Part shown: one piece after another, positions 10,605 to 20,049 of the stretch
How the letters are laid out: each line of letters starts with the position of its first letter
Position numbering within the stretch: the first letter of the stretch is position 1
Source: Methanobacteriaceae archaeon UBA349
GTDB lineage: Archaea; Methanobacteriota; Methanobacteria; Methanobacteriales; Methanobacteriaceae
Direction of reading: 5' to 3'
DNA: 55,094 nucleotides
Assembly: GCA_002509745.1 (NCBI GenBank)
Contig: DAWK01000003.1
Span: forward strand, 1 to 55,094
Notes under the pieces: model-generated
The model's database searches: none
Told to the model about the DNA's origin: nothing
Seen by the model: only the letters and a program-made list of their open reading frames with translations
Position numbers and translations under genes: made by a program

Positions 10605-12668
10605 TCATTTCTCTATCTTCAAAAACCTCGAATTAAAAGCCACTATAATAGTACTAAGTGACATTAATATAACTCCTGCTGCAGGGGTTAAAAGAATTCC
10701 GAAACTATAGAGAACTCCAGCTGCAATGGGAATTGCAAAAATGTTATATCCTGCTCCCCATGCTAGATTTTCGAACATTTTTTTGTAGGTTGATTTAGCA
10801 AGCTTTATTATGTAAACCGCATCAAGAGGATTGCTTCTTACCAGAACAACATCACCAGCTTCAATAGCTACATCAGTGCCTGCCCCGATGGCAATACCCA
10901 CATCAGCTTGTACAAGTGCCGGAGCATCATTAATACCATCTCCAGTCATAGCAACTATTAAACCTTCAGATTGGATTTCTCGTACTTTTTCAGCCTTTTC
11001 TTGAGGTAATACCTCAGCATAATATTTATCAAGCCCTATTTCTTTGGATACCCATTCTGCAACCTCTTTTCTATCCCCAGTGATCATTATGCACTGGATT
11101 CCCATACCTTTGAATTTTTTTATGGCTTCTCTGGACTCTTCCCGTATAATATCTGCTAGTGCAATTGCACCTTTAAGTTCTCCTTCAATAAGTAAAAAAA
11201 CAATTGTTTTTCCCTCAGATAAGAGATTATCTACCTTTTCATTAGAAATATTTATTTTAAGTTCCTTTAAATATCCCGGACTTACTACCTCAACATTTTT
11301 TGTATTGATTTTACCCTGAATACCCTTTCCCGGGATTGATTTAAAGTCCTCAACATCAAAAGTTTCTTTTGAGGAGTTAACAACTCCTTTGGCAATTGGA
11401 TGCTCGGAATAAGATTCAAGAGATGCAGCATATTTTAAAATATCATTTTCACCATATACGCTGCTTAAAGGGACAATATCAGTCACACCAAACTTTCCTT
11501 CAGTTAGGGTACCTGTTTTATCAAATATGACGGCGTCAATAGCTCGTGATCTTTCAAAAGACGCACGATTTCTTATTAAAAGTCCATTTCGTGCGGATAA
11601 AGATGTTGAGACTGCAACAACCAGAGGTACTGCAAGACCCAGTGCATGAGGGCAAGCAATAACCATTACTGTAACCGCTCTCTCAAGAGCAAATTCAAAT
11701 CCAAAATTTGAAACTCCCAGCCATACTAAGAGCGTTATAAATCCGCCAGATAATGCTATTATTGTAAGCCCTGTTGCAAAACGGTCTGCCAAGTTTTGTG
11801 TCTTTGATTTGCTGGCTTGTGCTTCCTCAACCAGAGTTATGACTTTTGAAAGGAAGGAATCCTTTCCTGTTTTTTTAATTTCCACCGTAATGGATCCCTC
11901 TCCATTAATGGATCCACCTATGACTTCTGCACCAATTTCCTTAAATAACGGTTCTGATTCACCAGTAAGCATCGATTCGTCAATAGAAGTGCTTCCCATT
12001 ATAATTTCGCCATCTACAGGGACTTTTTCCCCAGGTTTAATGACTACTTGGTCTCCTACAACCAGTTCATTTAAAGGGATGTCTATTATACTTCCATCAG
12101 GTATTATTTTATGGGCGCTTGATGGCATGAGTTTTACAAGTTCTTCAAGTGCTCTGGAAGCTCCCATCACTGATCTCATCTCCAACCAGTGCCCTATAAG
12201 CATAATGTCAATTAATGTTGCAAGTTCCCAGAAAAATACTTCACCCATAAGGCCAAAAACCACCGCACTGCTGTAAAGATAGGCACTGGTAATAGCAACC
12301 GAAATTAGCATATCCATTCCAGGTGCTCTGGATTTAATTTCATTAAAAAATCCTTTAAAAAATGGGTAACCACCATAAAAATAAACTATCGATGATAAGA
12401 CAAAAAGAAGGTATAAATCTCCCGTGAATCGTATCGAGTCACCTAAACCAACTAATCCTTGGATAGTAGGTGATAAAATAAGAATAGGAATACTTATAAT
12501 CAATGAAATCCAGAATCGTTTTTTTAAATCCTCTATCATACTAGAATGGATGTGTTCTCCTTCCATCCTATGTTTTTCATTTAGTTGCCCTTTGCATACA
12601 ACACATTTACCGTTTTCACCTTCTTCATGCGCCCCATGTTCCATTTCATGTTCATCGCTGTGATTCAA
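10605..12668 (-). CDS. copB: P1B-type heavy-metal ATPase, CPH class (CopB-like)
   Basis: The 687-residue ATPase has a short His/Glu-rich N-terminus with a CVVC pair (residues 22-25) instead of full heavy-metal domains. The membrane metal site is CPH (339-341), diagnostic of the P1B-3 class that exports Cu(II)/Cu(I) or silver. It also has DKTGTLT near 383, [16 protein letters not shown] and a final helix with MSLSTIIVAFN. The start is TTG 12668, supported by GGGGTGGG about 8 nt upstream. GGCC occurs only once across this gene but about eighteen times across copA, so composition differs from its neighbour and suggests transfer. Remnant genes lie just upstream. Confidence 0.88.
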   Translation of the reverse strand: MNHSDEHEMEHGAHEEGENGKCVVCKGQLNEKHRMEGEHIHSSMIEDLKKRFWISLIISIPILILSPTIQGLVGLGDSIRFTGDLYLLFVLSSIVYFYGGYPFFKGFFNEIKSRAPGMDMLISVAITSAYLYSSAVVFGLMGEVFFWELATLIDIMLIGHWLEMRSVMGASRALEELVKLMPSSAHKIIPDGSIIDIPLNELVVGDQVVIKPGEKVPVDGEIIMGSTSIDESMLTGESEPLFKEIGAEVIGGSINGEGSITVEIKKTGKDSFLSKVITLVEEAQASKSKTQNLADRFATGLTIIALSGGFITLLVWLGVSNFGFEFALERAVTVMVIACPHALGLAVPLVVAVSTSLSARNGLLIRNRASFERSRAIDAVIFDKTGTLTEGKFGVTDIVPLSSVYGENDILKYAASLESYSEHPIAKGVVNSSKETFDVEDFKSIPGKGIQGKINTKNVEVVSPGYLKELKINISNEKVDNLLSEGKTIVFLLIEGELKGAIALADIIREESREAIKKFKGMGIQCIMITGDRKEVAEWVSKEIGLDKYYAEVLPQEKAEKVREIQSEGLIVAMTGDGINDAPALVQADVGIAIGAGTDVAIEAGDVVLVRSNPLDAVYIIKLAKSTYKKMFENLAWGAGYNIFAIPIAAGVLYSFGILLTPAAGVILMSLSTIIVAFNSRFLKIEK

Positions 12669-12721
12669 TTTTTATCCCACCCCAAGATTAAGATTATTTA
12701 CTAATGATTTATTTTAACATT

Positions 12722-12960
12722 TTAGATACAAATAGTGCCAAAAACAGTCATGAACTTGTCAATTATCTCAACATTACTAAAAACTGCTTTTAAAAGTATA
12801 TTTGGTAATAAAACGTTTATATTATCCGTTGTTTCTTCTAAGTGTATCATTATTAAAGAAATTAAGTGCATTAAGATATTCTGAAGTTTTCCAAAATCAA
12901 CAATATAAAACTCTCCACCCCACTTAAGCACCCTGAAAACTTTTCTAAAAGCACTAACTC
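12722..12960 (-). pseudogene. Decayed C-terminus of a class I SAM-dependent methyltransferase
   Basis: About 80 codons read as the end of a methyltransferase: SAFRKVFRVLKWGGEFYIVD, then FGKLQNILM, EETTDNINVLLPNIL and EIIDKFMTVFGT. This resembles the usual RVLKPGGELYIADFGKPQN ... ETTDNIxGLLPxxF ... FxTVFGT arrangement. The N-terminal half with the SAM-binding GxGxG motif is absent, and the frame closes at a stop near 13004. No start or ribosome site fits. It is a fossil directly upstream of copB. Confidence 0.6.
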
Positions 12961-13307
12961 CATTTAACTCCAGAAACTTATAACTTGTACCCCTGTGTAC
13001 TTCTTATAATCTTTTTAATTACAGCTCAGAGCCATCATTTGTAATTATTCTGGCTTTCTATCGCAAATATTCCATCTACTAAAGTCTCAAAATACGATGG
13101 GTAGAATTAATTTCAGTTTTTTTGTGGGTTTTTCAGCCATTTTTATTCACCAAATGATTGTGAGTAAAAATATAAACTATATAATTAATTATGTGGCCTT
13201 TGCATTAAATTGTTTTTTATCAATACATCAAAATTTGGAAATTAAAAAGAAAGAAATATGTAGTAATTAGCGAATAATATTAGTATCAAATAAAAGGAGG
13301 TGAAAAT
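12961..13307. other. Gene-poor stretch between copB remnants and the TM2 gene
   Basis: Apart from the possible copA-like start near 13140, I see no intact gene. The stretch is AT-rich, with scattered stops in all frames, and supplies the promoter and AAAGGAGGTGAAAAT leader of the gene that begins at 13308. Confidence 0.5.
13090..13140 (-). pseudogene. Possible remnant of a second copA 5' end
   Basis: Read on the minus strand, GGTGAATAAAA precedes ATG 13140 and the codons MAEKPTKKLKL, then stop within 18 codons. The real copA begins GGAGACTAAAA ATG and [12 protein letters not shown]. Roughly 35 of 40 bases match across ribosome site, start and first codons, and a TTTTTTATCAATA element recurs upstream of both. 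AT-rich composition makes chance similarity possible. Confidence 0.3.
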
Positions 13308-13520
13308 GTGGTAAACGCGATACTTGCAGCAATTGCATCTTTTATAATTCCGGGATTAGGTCAATTATTAGCTGGAGATGCTAAAAAAGGAATAATCTTC
13401 TTTGTAGTAGCAGTGATTCTAGGGATCCTAGTCACATCCATTAGTAGTTTTATAGGTATTTTATCATTAGTATTTGCTATATACGCAGCTTACGATGCTT
13501 ATCAAATGGCATCAGTATAG
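13308..13520 (+). CDS. TM2-domain-like small membrane protein
   Basis: The 70-residue protein has two or three hydrophobic segments and begins with an IIPGLGQLLAGDAKKGIIFF motif, typical of TM2-like small membrane proteins (PGLGQ...G...KG). A strong AAAGGAGGTGA ribosome site sets the start at GTG 13308; an ATG two bases upstream in another frame ends at once. Function is unknown. It converges on the amidohydrolase gene across a shared T/A tract. Confidence 0.65.
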   Translation: MVNAILAAIASFIIPGLGQLLAGDAKKGIIFFVVAVILGILVTSISSFIGILSLVFAIYAAYDAYQMASV

Positions 13521-13579
13521 TTAATTAGTAAAATATTGATATTTCTAATATACTTTGAACCTAAGAAGAAATATTTTCT

Positions 13580-13606
13580 CCTTTTTTTATTTTTTTATAA
13601 AAAAAT
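13580..13606. terminator. Bidirectional T/A-tract terminator
   Basis: A run of CTTTTTTTATTTTTTTATAA followed by an A-run lies between the convergent TM2-like gene and the amidohydrolase gene. It gives a T-tract on both strands, so it could end both transcripts. Confidence 0.45.
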
Positions 13607-13615
13607 TATAAATTA

Positions 13616-14851
13616 TTAATTTAAAATATTTTTAAAGGTCTTACCATCTTTTATTACCATTAAAATATTTTTATTATCAGCTAAAGAAGCAATATGGTCC
13701 AGTGGATCCTTTTTTAGCACCACAATATCTGCTAGTTTTCCCTTCTCTAGAGTTCCCACTTTATCCTGCCACCCCATACATTCCGCCGCTTTTTTAGTAC
13801 CGGCCTGAATAGCTTCCATAGGTTCCATACCCATATCGCATAAATAATCTAATTCTAAGAGATTAATTCCATGTTCAACCACACCACAGTCTGTTCCAGC
13901 GACCATTTTAACTCCTAGCTCATAGGCCATTTGCATGTTTTCTTTATGGACTTTAGCTATTTCAATAGCTCCCTTACGGCTGTATTCGGGAAGTTCACCA
14001 GCTAAGGCTTTTTTGAGATTTAAGTTAATGACCACAAAAGTAGGTACTAAATAAGTGCCGGCCTGGGCCATCATTTGACAGGCTTCTTTATCAGCGTAAG
14101 TTCCGTGTTCAATGGAATAAATTCCAGCCTTAACTGCATTTTTTATACCTTCTGAACCATGGGCATGGGCCATTACTTTTATTCCTCCCCTGAATTTTGC
14201 CTCTTCTACTACAACCTTCAATTCATCCACGGTGAATTGGGTGAATTCTGGCCGGTCATTGGCACTCATAACACCCCCAGTTACCATGACCTTTAGAACA
14301 TCCGCTCCAGCTCTTAAAACCTCTCTTGATCTTTTTCTTACCTCATCTGGGCCGTCACAAATGCTCTCTGGATGTCCAGGATAGGAAATTTTCATGTCAA
14401 ATCCTGAATTTAAATTAAAATCAAAGTGGCCCCCACTAATAGATAATGGCATTACACTAATTTGCATACGGGGCGCGGGAAATAATCCTTGCTCACTGGC
14501 CATTTTTACTCCAATATCTGCCAATCCAGCATCCCTAACACTGGTTACACCGGCTTCCAGAGTCAATTTCATGTTTTCCAAGGCCTGATAGAAGTGCAGG
14601 GCCAGGGGATTGTACATAGTATCTTCCATTCTGAATCCATTGGACATTAAATGAGTGTGAGTATCAATAAATCCAGGCAAGATAAATGAACCATCCACAT
14701 CAATGATTTGACATTTTTCTGGAGGTTTAATAGAATTCTGGGGGCCAATATCCGTTATAATATTGTTTTCAACTAAAATAGCTCCATTTTGAAGTGGCTC
14801 ATTTCCATTTCCAGAAATTATGGTTCCATTGATGATGAGTAATGATTTCAT
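13616..14851 (-). CDS. Metal-dependent amidohydrolase (prolidase-like)
   Basis: The 411-residue enzyme has an amidohydrolase-superfamily TIM barrel flanked by a beta-sandwich. Metal ligands are visible: FIDTHTH (His65, His67), a likely carboxylated Lys in ADVLKVMVTGG, HAHG, IEHGT and AGTDCG. The overall pattern matches the Xaa-Pro dipeptidase/carnosinase-like group (Met-dependent hydrolase A), which cleaves dipeptides or similar amides; the exact substrate cannot be read. GGAAGT precedes ATG 14851. The gene stands alone, divergent from the DUF5518-like cluster. Confidence 0.8.
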   Translation of the reverse strand: MKSLLIINGTIISGNGNEPLQNGAILVENNIITDIGPQNSIKPPEKCQIIDVDGSFILPGFIDTHTHLMSNGFRMEDTMYNPLALHFYQALENMKLTLEAGVTSVRDAGLADIGVKMASEQGLFPAPRMQISVMPLSISGGHFDFNLNSGFDMKISYPGHPESICDGPDEVRKRSREVLRAGADVLKVMVTGGVMSANDRPEFTQFTVDELKVVVEEAKFRGGIKVMAHAHGSEGIKNAVKAGIYSIEHGTYADKEACQMMAQAGTYLVPTFVVINLNLKKALAGELPEYSRKGAIEIAKVHKENMQMAYELGVKMVAGTDCGVVEHGINLLELDYLCDMGMEPMEAIQAGTKKAAECMGWQDKVGTLEKGKLADIVVLKKDPLDHIASLADNKNILMVIKDGKTFKNILN

Positions 14852-15041
14852 GTCGATTACTTCCTTAAAATTATGATAGTTACTAACCTTTCTTTATATC
14901 TCTCATGGTTATTGATTTTTTCCTTGAAGGAATATTTATGGATAATTCAAACCAAAATTTGGCCTTAGATTCAAAAAGAAAAAAATATATGGAATATTAA
15001 ATAAACTAATTATCACATTAAAATTAAAAAGGGGTGAAAAA

Positions 15042-15401
15042 ATGGATATAAACTGGAAAGCCGTTATTATTGGATTTATATTAGCGATTGTCTTAAGTTT
15101 CATATTAGGTGCAATCCTCGGAACTTGGGGAGCAATCTTAGGATATTTATTAGCAACTACATATGTTGGTTACTCTATTGGCGGAGAATGGATGAATGGA
15201 GCCATTCATGGAGCTCTTGTAGGAGTTATTGCCGGGATTATAGTACTATTATTAGTTCTTATACTTGGAGCCGTCATTGGAGGAGCCGCAGGTCTCACTA
15301 TGCTAGGCGCAGGATTACTAATGTCAATTGTTTACATTGTACTCTATGCTATAGTAGGAGGCATTGGTGGAGCCATCGGTGTTTTTGTAGCCGAAAGATA
15401 A
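15042..15401 (+). CDS. DUF5518-like membrane protein, copy 1
   Basis: The 119-residue protein is very hydrophobic, with about four helices rich in Gly/Ala/Ile. It begins with the family-typical INWKAVIIGFILAIVL and contains GEWMNGAIHGALVGVIAG, a Gly-rich loop shared with the next gene. It belongs to the small membrane proteins annotated as DUF5518 in methanogens and haloarchaea; function is unknown. A strong AAAGGGGTGA site precedes the ATG. It is first of three tandem paralogues, 231 bp before the second, and is followed by a T-tract, so it may be transcribed separately. Confidence 0.7.
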   Translation: MDINWKAVIIGFILAIVLSFILGAILGTWGAILGYLLATTYVGYSIGGEWMNGAIHGALVGVIAGIIVLLLVLILGAVIGGAAGLTMLGAGLLMSIVYIVLYAIVGGIGGAIGVFVAER

Positions 15402-15407
15402 TATAAC

Positions 15408-15423
15408 TTTTTTTATTTTTTTA
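15408..15423 (+). terminator. T-tract behind DUF5518-like copy 1
   Basis: CTTTTTTTATTTTTTTAATT follows within ten bases of the stop codon, without a strong hairpin. This is the usual archaeal T-tract form of terminator. Confidence 0.4.
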
Positions 15424-15632
15424 ATTCTTATAAATATAATTAAATAAAATTAGTAAATAAAAATTACCTATTCTTTTCAAATATTATTTTTAAATAAACT
15501 ATTCCATTATCCTGCAGCTTAATCCTTTGCCAATAATTATATGGAATTGTAGAATAATAAAAATATTGTATAAATAATGGTTATTATAAATTAATATAAT
15601 ATATTTAAACTTACTTAATAGGAGTTAAACAA

Positions 15633-16049
15633 ATGGATTCATCTGAAAATGAAAATTTTCTCCCTTTTAATTGGAAAGCAATAGTTATTGGTATTGTATT
15701 AACTTTAGTATTGGGATTAATTTTAAGTTATTTATCAAGGGCTTTAAATTTCAATGCAATTGGACTTATAGGCGTAGGGTTCGTCCCACTTTTAATTGGA
15801 GGTATTCTAACAGGATATTTAGCTAAAGGTCATCCTATGAATGGCGCTATTCATGGTGGAATTGTAGGGGCCGTTATCTGGCTAATTTACGTTTTATACA
15901 TTCTTTACCTAAATCAAAGCATTATTCTCCAAATTGTGCAAAGTCTGGCCATGTCACTAATTGGAAATGCTTGTATAGGTATCCTTGGTGGAACAATTGG
16001 TTCTTTAATCATGATAGGTCAAATGAAAATAAAAAATAGAAATGAATAA
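15633..16049 (+). CDS. DUF5518-like membrane protein, copy 2
   Basis: The 138-residue paralogue of the preceding gene has a hydrophilic start (MDSSENENFLP) followed by FNWKAIVIGIVLTLVLG, then KGHPMNGAIHGGIVGAVIW, matching the NGAIHG loop of copy 1. About four helices are expected. TAGGAG precedes the ATG. Its stop abuts the GTG/ATG start region of copy 3, so the two are surely co-transcribed. No function can be assigned. Confidence 0.7.
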   Translation: MDSSENENFLPFNWKAIVIGIVLTLVLGLILSYLSRALNFNAIGLIGVGFVPLLIGGILTGYLAKGHPMNGAIHGGIVGAVIWLIYVLYILYLNQSIILQIVQSLAMSLIGNACIGILGGTIGSLIMIGQMKIKNRNE

Positions 16050-16058
16050 GTGTTTAAA

Positions 16059-16445
16059 ATGACTGATTGGAAAGCCATAATTTTAGGATCATTAATTACC
16101 GCCTCATTAACTCTAGCATTAGGCCTTGCAATATTTCCATTGTTCTTTTTGGGACCATTACTAGGTGGTTTTGCTACGATTTATCTTATTACAGAAGGAA
16201 AGCCAGATGGGGCCCTTAATGGAGCATTAGCTGGAGTTATTGGTGGTTTAATAATTGGAATTTTATCACTATTAGGGCTGGGAATAATAACTGCATTTAT
16301 AGGCCTCCTATCAGCCAGTTTAGGAAATTTAGCTGGATTTATTAGTGCATTACTTGGAATACTTTTAACCATCGTCCTGATACTTATAACTGGAGTTTTA
16401 GGAGCCATAGGTGGCGTTCTGGCCGAAGCTAACATGAATAACTAA
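16059..16445 (+). CDS. DUF5518-like membrane protein, copy 3
   Basis: This 128-residue third paralogue has MTDWKAIILGSLITASLT at its start and EGKPDGALNGALAGVIGG in the loop position. Four helices are expected. An in-frame GTG at 16050 directly follows the stop of copy 2, but ATG 16059 aligns better with the family start (DWKAIILG), so it is preferred. The two genes form a tight operon and may be translationally coupled. Confidence 0.68.
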   Translation: MTDWKAIILGSLITASLTLALGLAIFPLFFLGPLLGGFATIYLITEGKPDGALNGALAGVIGGLIIGILSLLGLGIITAFIGLLSASLGNLAGFISALLGILLTIVLILITGVLGAIGGVLAEANMNN

Positions 16446-16575
16446 AAATTCTAATAAATATATAAATTTATTAAATAATATTCATTAAATTCTCTTTTTT
16501 ATTTAATTTTAAACTTAAAAAAAAAAAATTCCCATTTTTTACTGTGATGATAAAAAAATTGATTTAATTAATGGA

Positions 16576-16986
16576 TTAAAATATTCTTATTTCTTTTTCA
16601 GTCGTATCCACTTCTATTTCCATTCCAGAAGATACCATATCCATTATATTTCCTTCAATATTATCTACCATAGGTATTTCAGCCATTATAGCACCAGTAG
16701 CAATTATTGGTTCTGCTTTAAGACAGATTATGGCCTTAGGTGCTGTTTTACTTTTGGCCATCTGGAAAATAACATAAGAACCCACTGTGGATCCTTTTCC
16801 CCCCGGGATAATTAAAATTTTGTCTTTGATGTTTTTTCCATTAAGTTCGTGCTTGGAATCAATAACTTGACCAGTATGGGGATCTACTCCACCCAAAAAA
16901 CTTATAGGTTCACTGCTAACTAAAGCTTCGCCTTTGGCCTGGCCTTTTGAAATGGTTCGACATTTTAAAGTCTTCATAATATACAT
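16576..16986 (-). CDS. Phosphomevalonate dehydratase small subunit (aconitase X swivel domain)
   Basis: The roughly 136-residue protein is the swivelling-domain partner of aconitase X (DUF126/COG1786). In archaea this small subunit and a large 4Fe-4S subunit dehydrate 5-phosphomevalonate to trans-anhydromevalonate phosphate, a step of the modified mevalonate route to archaeal lipids. Conserved parts are the start [36 protein letters not shown] and [29 protein letters not shown] site precedes two candidate starts, ATG 16986 and ATG 16977 ([10 protein letters not shown]). The large subunit is not in this window. Confidence 0.82.
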   Translation of the reverse strand: MYIMKTLKCRTISKGQAKGEALVSSEPISFLGGVDPHTGQVIDSKHELNGKNIKDKILIIPGGKGSTVGSYVIFQMAKSKTAPKAIICLKAEPIIATGAIMAEIPMVDNIEGNIMDMVSSGMEIEVDTTEKEIRIF

Positions 16987-17090
16987 TCTCCCCCTCAAAC
17001 TTTAGATAATTATAATAAGATTATAAATTTCATTATAACCTTTAAATATGTGTATTAACGCCCTAAATCATGAATAAATCAAGGTGGTTA

Positions 17091-18344
17091 TTAAATAGCT
17101 CCGCCCTTCATAACCTCTCTTAATACTGCTGTTGCATAGCATCCCTTAGGTATTGAAAATTCAGTTAAAACACCTTCATCAGTGGCTTTAGCCGATACAT
17201 CCCAAATTTTAAATCTTATGGCCCTTCTTAAACCATGACTACCTAATCTTGGCATTTTAGGACATATAAATTCTTCTAAAGATACTTTTTCTTCATCTAA
17301 AACAGCTTTTTCCATTTCACCCACGTTTCCTCCAGCTAAAGGAACCTTACTACCATAAAGGGGTGCAGTAGGATGGGCCTGGAAGCTATCCATCATTTCT
17401 TGGAGTTCTTCTGGAGAAGAATCATGAATCAAGTGTTCTTCATTATCAATGACAATATCTCCTTCCACAAATTGATTTATGCCCATAGCCGTTCTCTCAC
17501 TAACTGCTTTATTAAATAAAAAGGACTGATAAGCGTGTACAAACATTCTACTAAGCGGTTTGGGTAAACTAAGTAAAGCTTTACGATATGAATCATCATC
17601 CAATGTTTCTTTCTTCCTTTGCTCTTTTAAAAGGGCCCTAAGCATCATTCTTTCATATCTCATACCCGTAGGCATTAATTCATAGGATTCTTCAAGTTTA
17701 CCTTCATCATAAGCCGTTCTAGCCACTTTTATCCACTCTGGTTCCTCAGAATGTGGATTTCCAATATAAGCACCCACTGTTTTGGCCAGATTATTTGCAA
17801 CCAGGGCCTTACCCACCAGATGAGTGTTACTGCGTGGTTTTCCAAATCTTTGCCAACCATAATAGTTAGGAGTTCCCACTTCTTCCAGTTTTTTTAAGGC
17901 ATTTTGAGCTACAAAAGCAGCAGATTCTGGATCTTCAATTTCCCGAATCAGAATTCGGAATTTATTTCCAATAAGCTGGCCAATTCTGAGTTTTTTCTGA
18001 TTTTGAGTGATTTTAAGAAATTCCACGTTGTGAAACTGATCTTTAATCTCTTCAATTTGTTCTGGCTCAAAATTACTAATGCACAGCCATTGGCGAGTTA
18101 CTGCCTTTTTATCTTTCATGCCTGCAAAGCCCATTCTTTTACGGTCCAGATGAAGATCTCTGGCCATGTCTAGAACCACATCCAAGGTATTTCGGCCTAC
18201 TTTCTCTATCCAAATCCAAGTATTAGGGCCCTCACCACTAGGGACCGTTTCTGGAATTTCTTCCACATAAAAATCCTCGTATTTTGTTCTAATTCGTCCG
18301 CCGATACCTTCAGTATCTGTAATATAAGTTTCAGCATTAAGCAT
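17091..18344 (-). CDS. truD: tRNA pseudouridine(13) synthase TruD
   Basis: The 417-residue protein matches archaeal TruD, which isomerises U13 in tRNA. The catalytic Asp is Asp78 in [14 protein letters not shown]. Other conserved parts are [17 protein letters not shown] at the start, [16 protein letters not shown], the inserted TRUD domain, and the C-terminal [27 protein letters not shown] precedes ATG 18344. It lies between the phosphomevalonate dehydratase subunit and the F390 synthetase homologue on the same strand, with gaps of 104 and 205 bp, so it is probably transcribed alone. Confidence 0.95.
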   Translation of the reverse strand: MLNAETYITDTEGIGGRIRTKYEDFYVEEIPETVPSGEGPNTWIWIEKVGRNTLDVVLDMARDLHLDRKRMGFAGMKDKKAVTRQWLCISNFEPEQIEEIKDQFHNVEFLKITQNQKKLRIGQLIGNKFRILIREIEDPESAAFVAQNALKKLEEVGTPNYYGWQRFGKPRSNTHLVGKALVANNLAKTVGAYIGNPHSEEPEWIKVARTAYDEGKLEESYELMPTGMRYERMMLRALLKEQRKKETLDDDSYRKALLSLPKPLSRMFVHAYQSFLFNKAVSERTAMGINQFVEGDIVIDNEEHLIHDSSPEELQEMMDSFQAHPTAPLYGSKVPLAGGNVGEMEKAVLDEEKVSLEEFICPKMPRLGSHGLRRAIRFKIWDVSAKATDEGVLTEFSIPKGCYATAVLREVMKGGAI

Positions 18345-18549
18345 TAAATTTCCTCAAGTTTATAGAATTTTTATAGTTTTATTATTAAATATTTGTTAAA
18401 TTTAAATTGAATTTTAAATCAGTTATTTATAGAATTAATAGGGCCTTAAGGTATAAAAAAAGTTAGGAATAAAAATAATTTCCATCAATCATGATTAAAT
18501 AATTAATAGGCTGACTTGAAAAAATAAAAAATAAATTGTTTTCAGCATA

Positions 18550-19899
18550 TTAACGCCGATCAACTATTCTTTTTGGCCTTCCCTTAATTTTATAAAATTC
18601 TAAATCCCCCGGGCCTTCAAAATTAAATAAAACATCGAATGATCCATCCTGGTAAGCTTCTTTAAGTCCTGTTTTGTACTGGAAGAATGATTTGAGGAAA
18701 TTTTCTTTTATTAAGTCCTGGTCACAGTTATTTATACTTTCACATTCCATACGGACCCTCATGGTCACTTCACCTTCATCTTCATTTCCATAAATAAATG
18801 CCTCATACTCTCCCGTGAGATAATCCATGTTTTCTCTTTGGAATACTCCTGCTTCCACATCAACCCGGTTAAAAGGTGAACCAGCTACCCAAAATGTTTC
18901 TGCCTCCCTCTGTGGATTCAAAATACGCATGTGAGTTCGGCCACAGGCACATTTATCCCGGGAAACAACCACCGAAGTATCATCAGTGTCATAATTAAGT
19001 AATAGAGTACCGGTTTTTCCACCTTCTGGTAAAAGAGTAGTTAAAACAATTCTACCGCATTCACCATCCTCTGTAAATTCCTTTAGCAAAGGATCATAGA
19101 CATCCAGATGTACCATATCCTCTGGGACGTGCAAACCCACTTTTTTACTGCATTCCCCACACATAGTACCTTCAGTACTCCCATAGGTATTGTAAATATT
19201 CACTCCCCAAATTTCTTCCACATATTTCCTTGCTTCTTCAGAAAAACTCTCACCGCCAGCAATAAGTCGCTGAATGCTTGAATCCTGGGGTTCCAATCCT
19301 TCAGATTTCATTCTTCGGGCCAGTCTCAGGAGTTTGAATATGCTGGCCACTATTCCTGTAGGTTCATAATTTTGAATAATCCTCACTGGAAATGTGCATT
19401 TACCTTCAGGTATTATGGTCATTCCCATTTTTTGGGCAGCCAGAGTCATGGTATTGGCCCCCACATTCATCCCATAGGATGCACAGACTACAATACGGTC
19501 TCCTGGGCCAAATCCCTGGGAAGTGAATGATCTGGCGTATTTCTCAGAGTACCTTTTCCAGTCCTCCCACGTTAAAAAGAATGATTTAGGCCGACCGCTG
19601 GTACCACTGGTCTCGTGAATGGTGTAAATATCCTTCCAATTACCGCATTTGAATTCGAATTTTTCTGTTTCAGGAGGTTGATGACTCCTCATGCTTTTTC
19701 CAGTTATTATAGGCAGTTCCTGAAGGTCCTCATGAGTTGTAATATCTGAAACAGTTATATTGTTTCTCTTAAACCATTTATTATAAAAAGGAGAATTATC
19801 ATAGGCATATCGGACCGTATATTTTATACGCGCTTCAACTAAGCCGTCCAGATCACCTCGATCCATTGTTTCAATTTCCGGGTTGAAATAAGAAGTCAT
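18550..19899 (-). CDS. Coenzyme F390 synthetase / phenylacetate-CoA ligase family protein
   Basis: The 449-residue adenylate-forming (ANL superfamily) enzyme is similar to coenzyme F390 synthetase, which attaches AMP to the redox cofactor F420 under oxidative stress in Methanobacteriales. Visible motifs are the ATP loop HETSGTSGRPKSFFLTWEDW near residue 115, GGESFSEEAR, the motif NTYGSTEGTMCGEC, and the late RPKRIVDRR. A cysteine cluster (CGECSKK ... CACGRTH) suggests a bound metal. GGTGAGG precedes ATG 19899. Paralogues with other acyl-adenylating functions exist in these organisms, so the substrate is inferred. Confidence 0.72.
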   Translation of the reverse strand: MTSYFNPEIETMDRGDLDGLVEARIKYTVRYAYDNSPFYNKWFKRNNITVSDITTHEDLQELPIITGKSMRSHQPPETEKFEFKCGNWKDIYTIHETSGTSGRPKSFFLTWEDWKRYSEKYARSFTSQGFGPGDRIVVCASYGMNVGANTMTLAAQKMGMTIIPEGKCTFPVRIIQNYEPTGIVASIFKLLRLARRMKSEGLEPQDSSIQRLIAGGESFSEEARKYVEEIWGVNIYNTYGSTEGTMCGECSKKVGLHVPEDMVHLDVYDPLLKEFTEDGECGRIVLTTLLPEGGKTGTLLLNYDTDDTSVVVSRDKCACGRTHMRILNPQREAETFWVAGSPFNRVDVEAGVFQRENMDYLTGEYEAFIYGNEDEGEVTMRVRMECESINNCDQDLIKENFLKSFFQYKTGLKEAYQDGSFDVLFNFEGPGDLEFYKIKGRPKRIVDRR

Positions 19900-20049
19900 G
19901 GCCTCACCATCCTGAATATTTATTGGTTTTATATTTGTTTTTAGAGGGTTATAGAGTTAGTGATTTATAATAATTTTATAATAAAATAAGTTTGGTCCAA
20001 TAACATTAAAGATATTTGAAATATTCCGTCGATTATGGAATTTAGGAGA

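Noticed and set aside
11809..12276. Long open frame on the plus strand opposite copB
   Set aside because: It is the reverse shadow of a well-supported ATPase gene, with no ribosome site and low-complexity Ser/Pro-rich translation.
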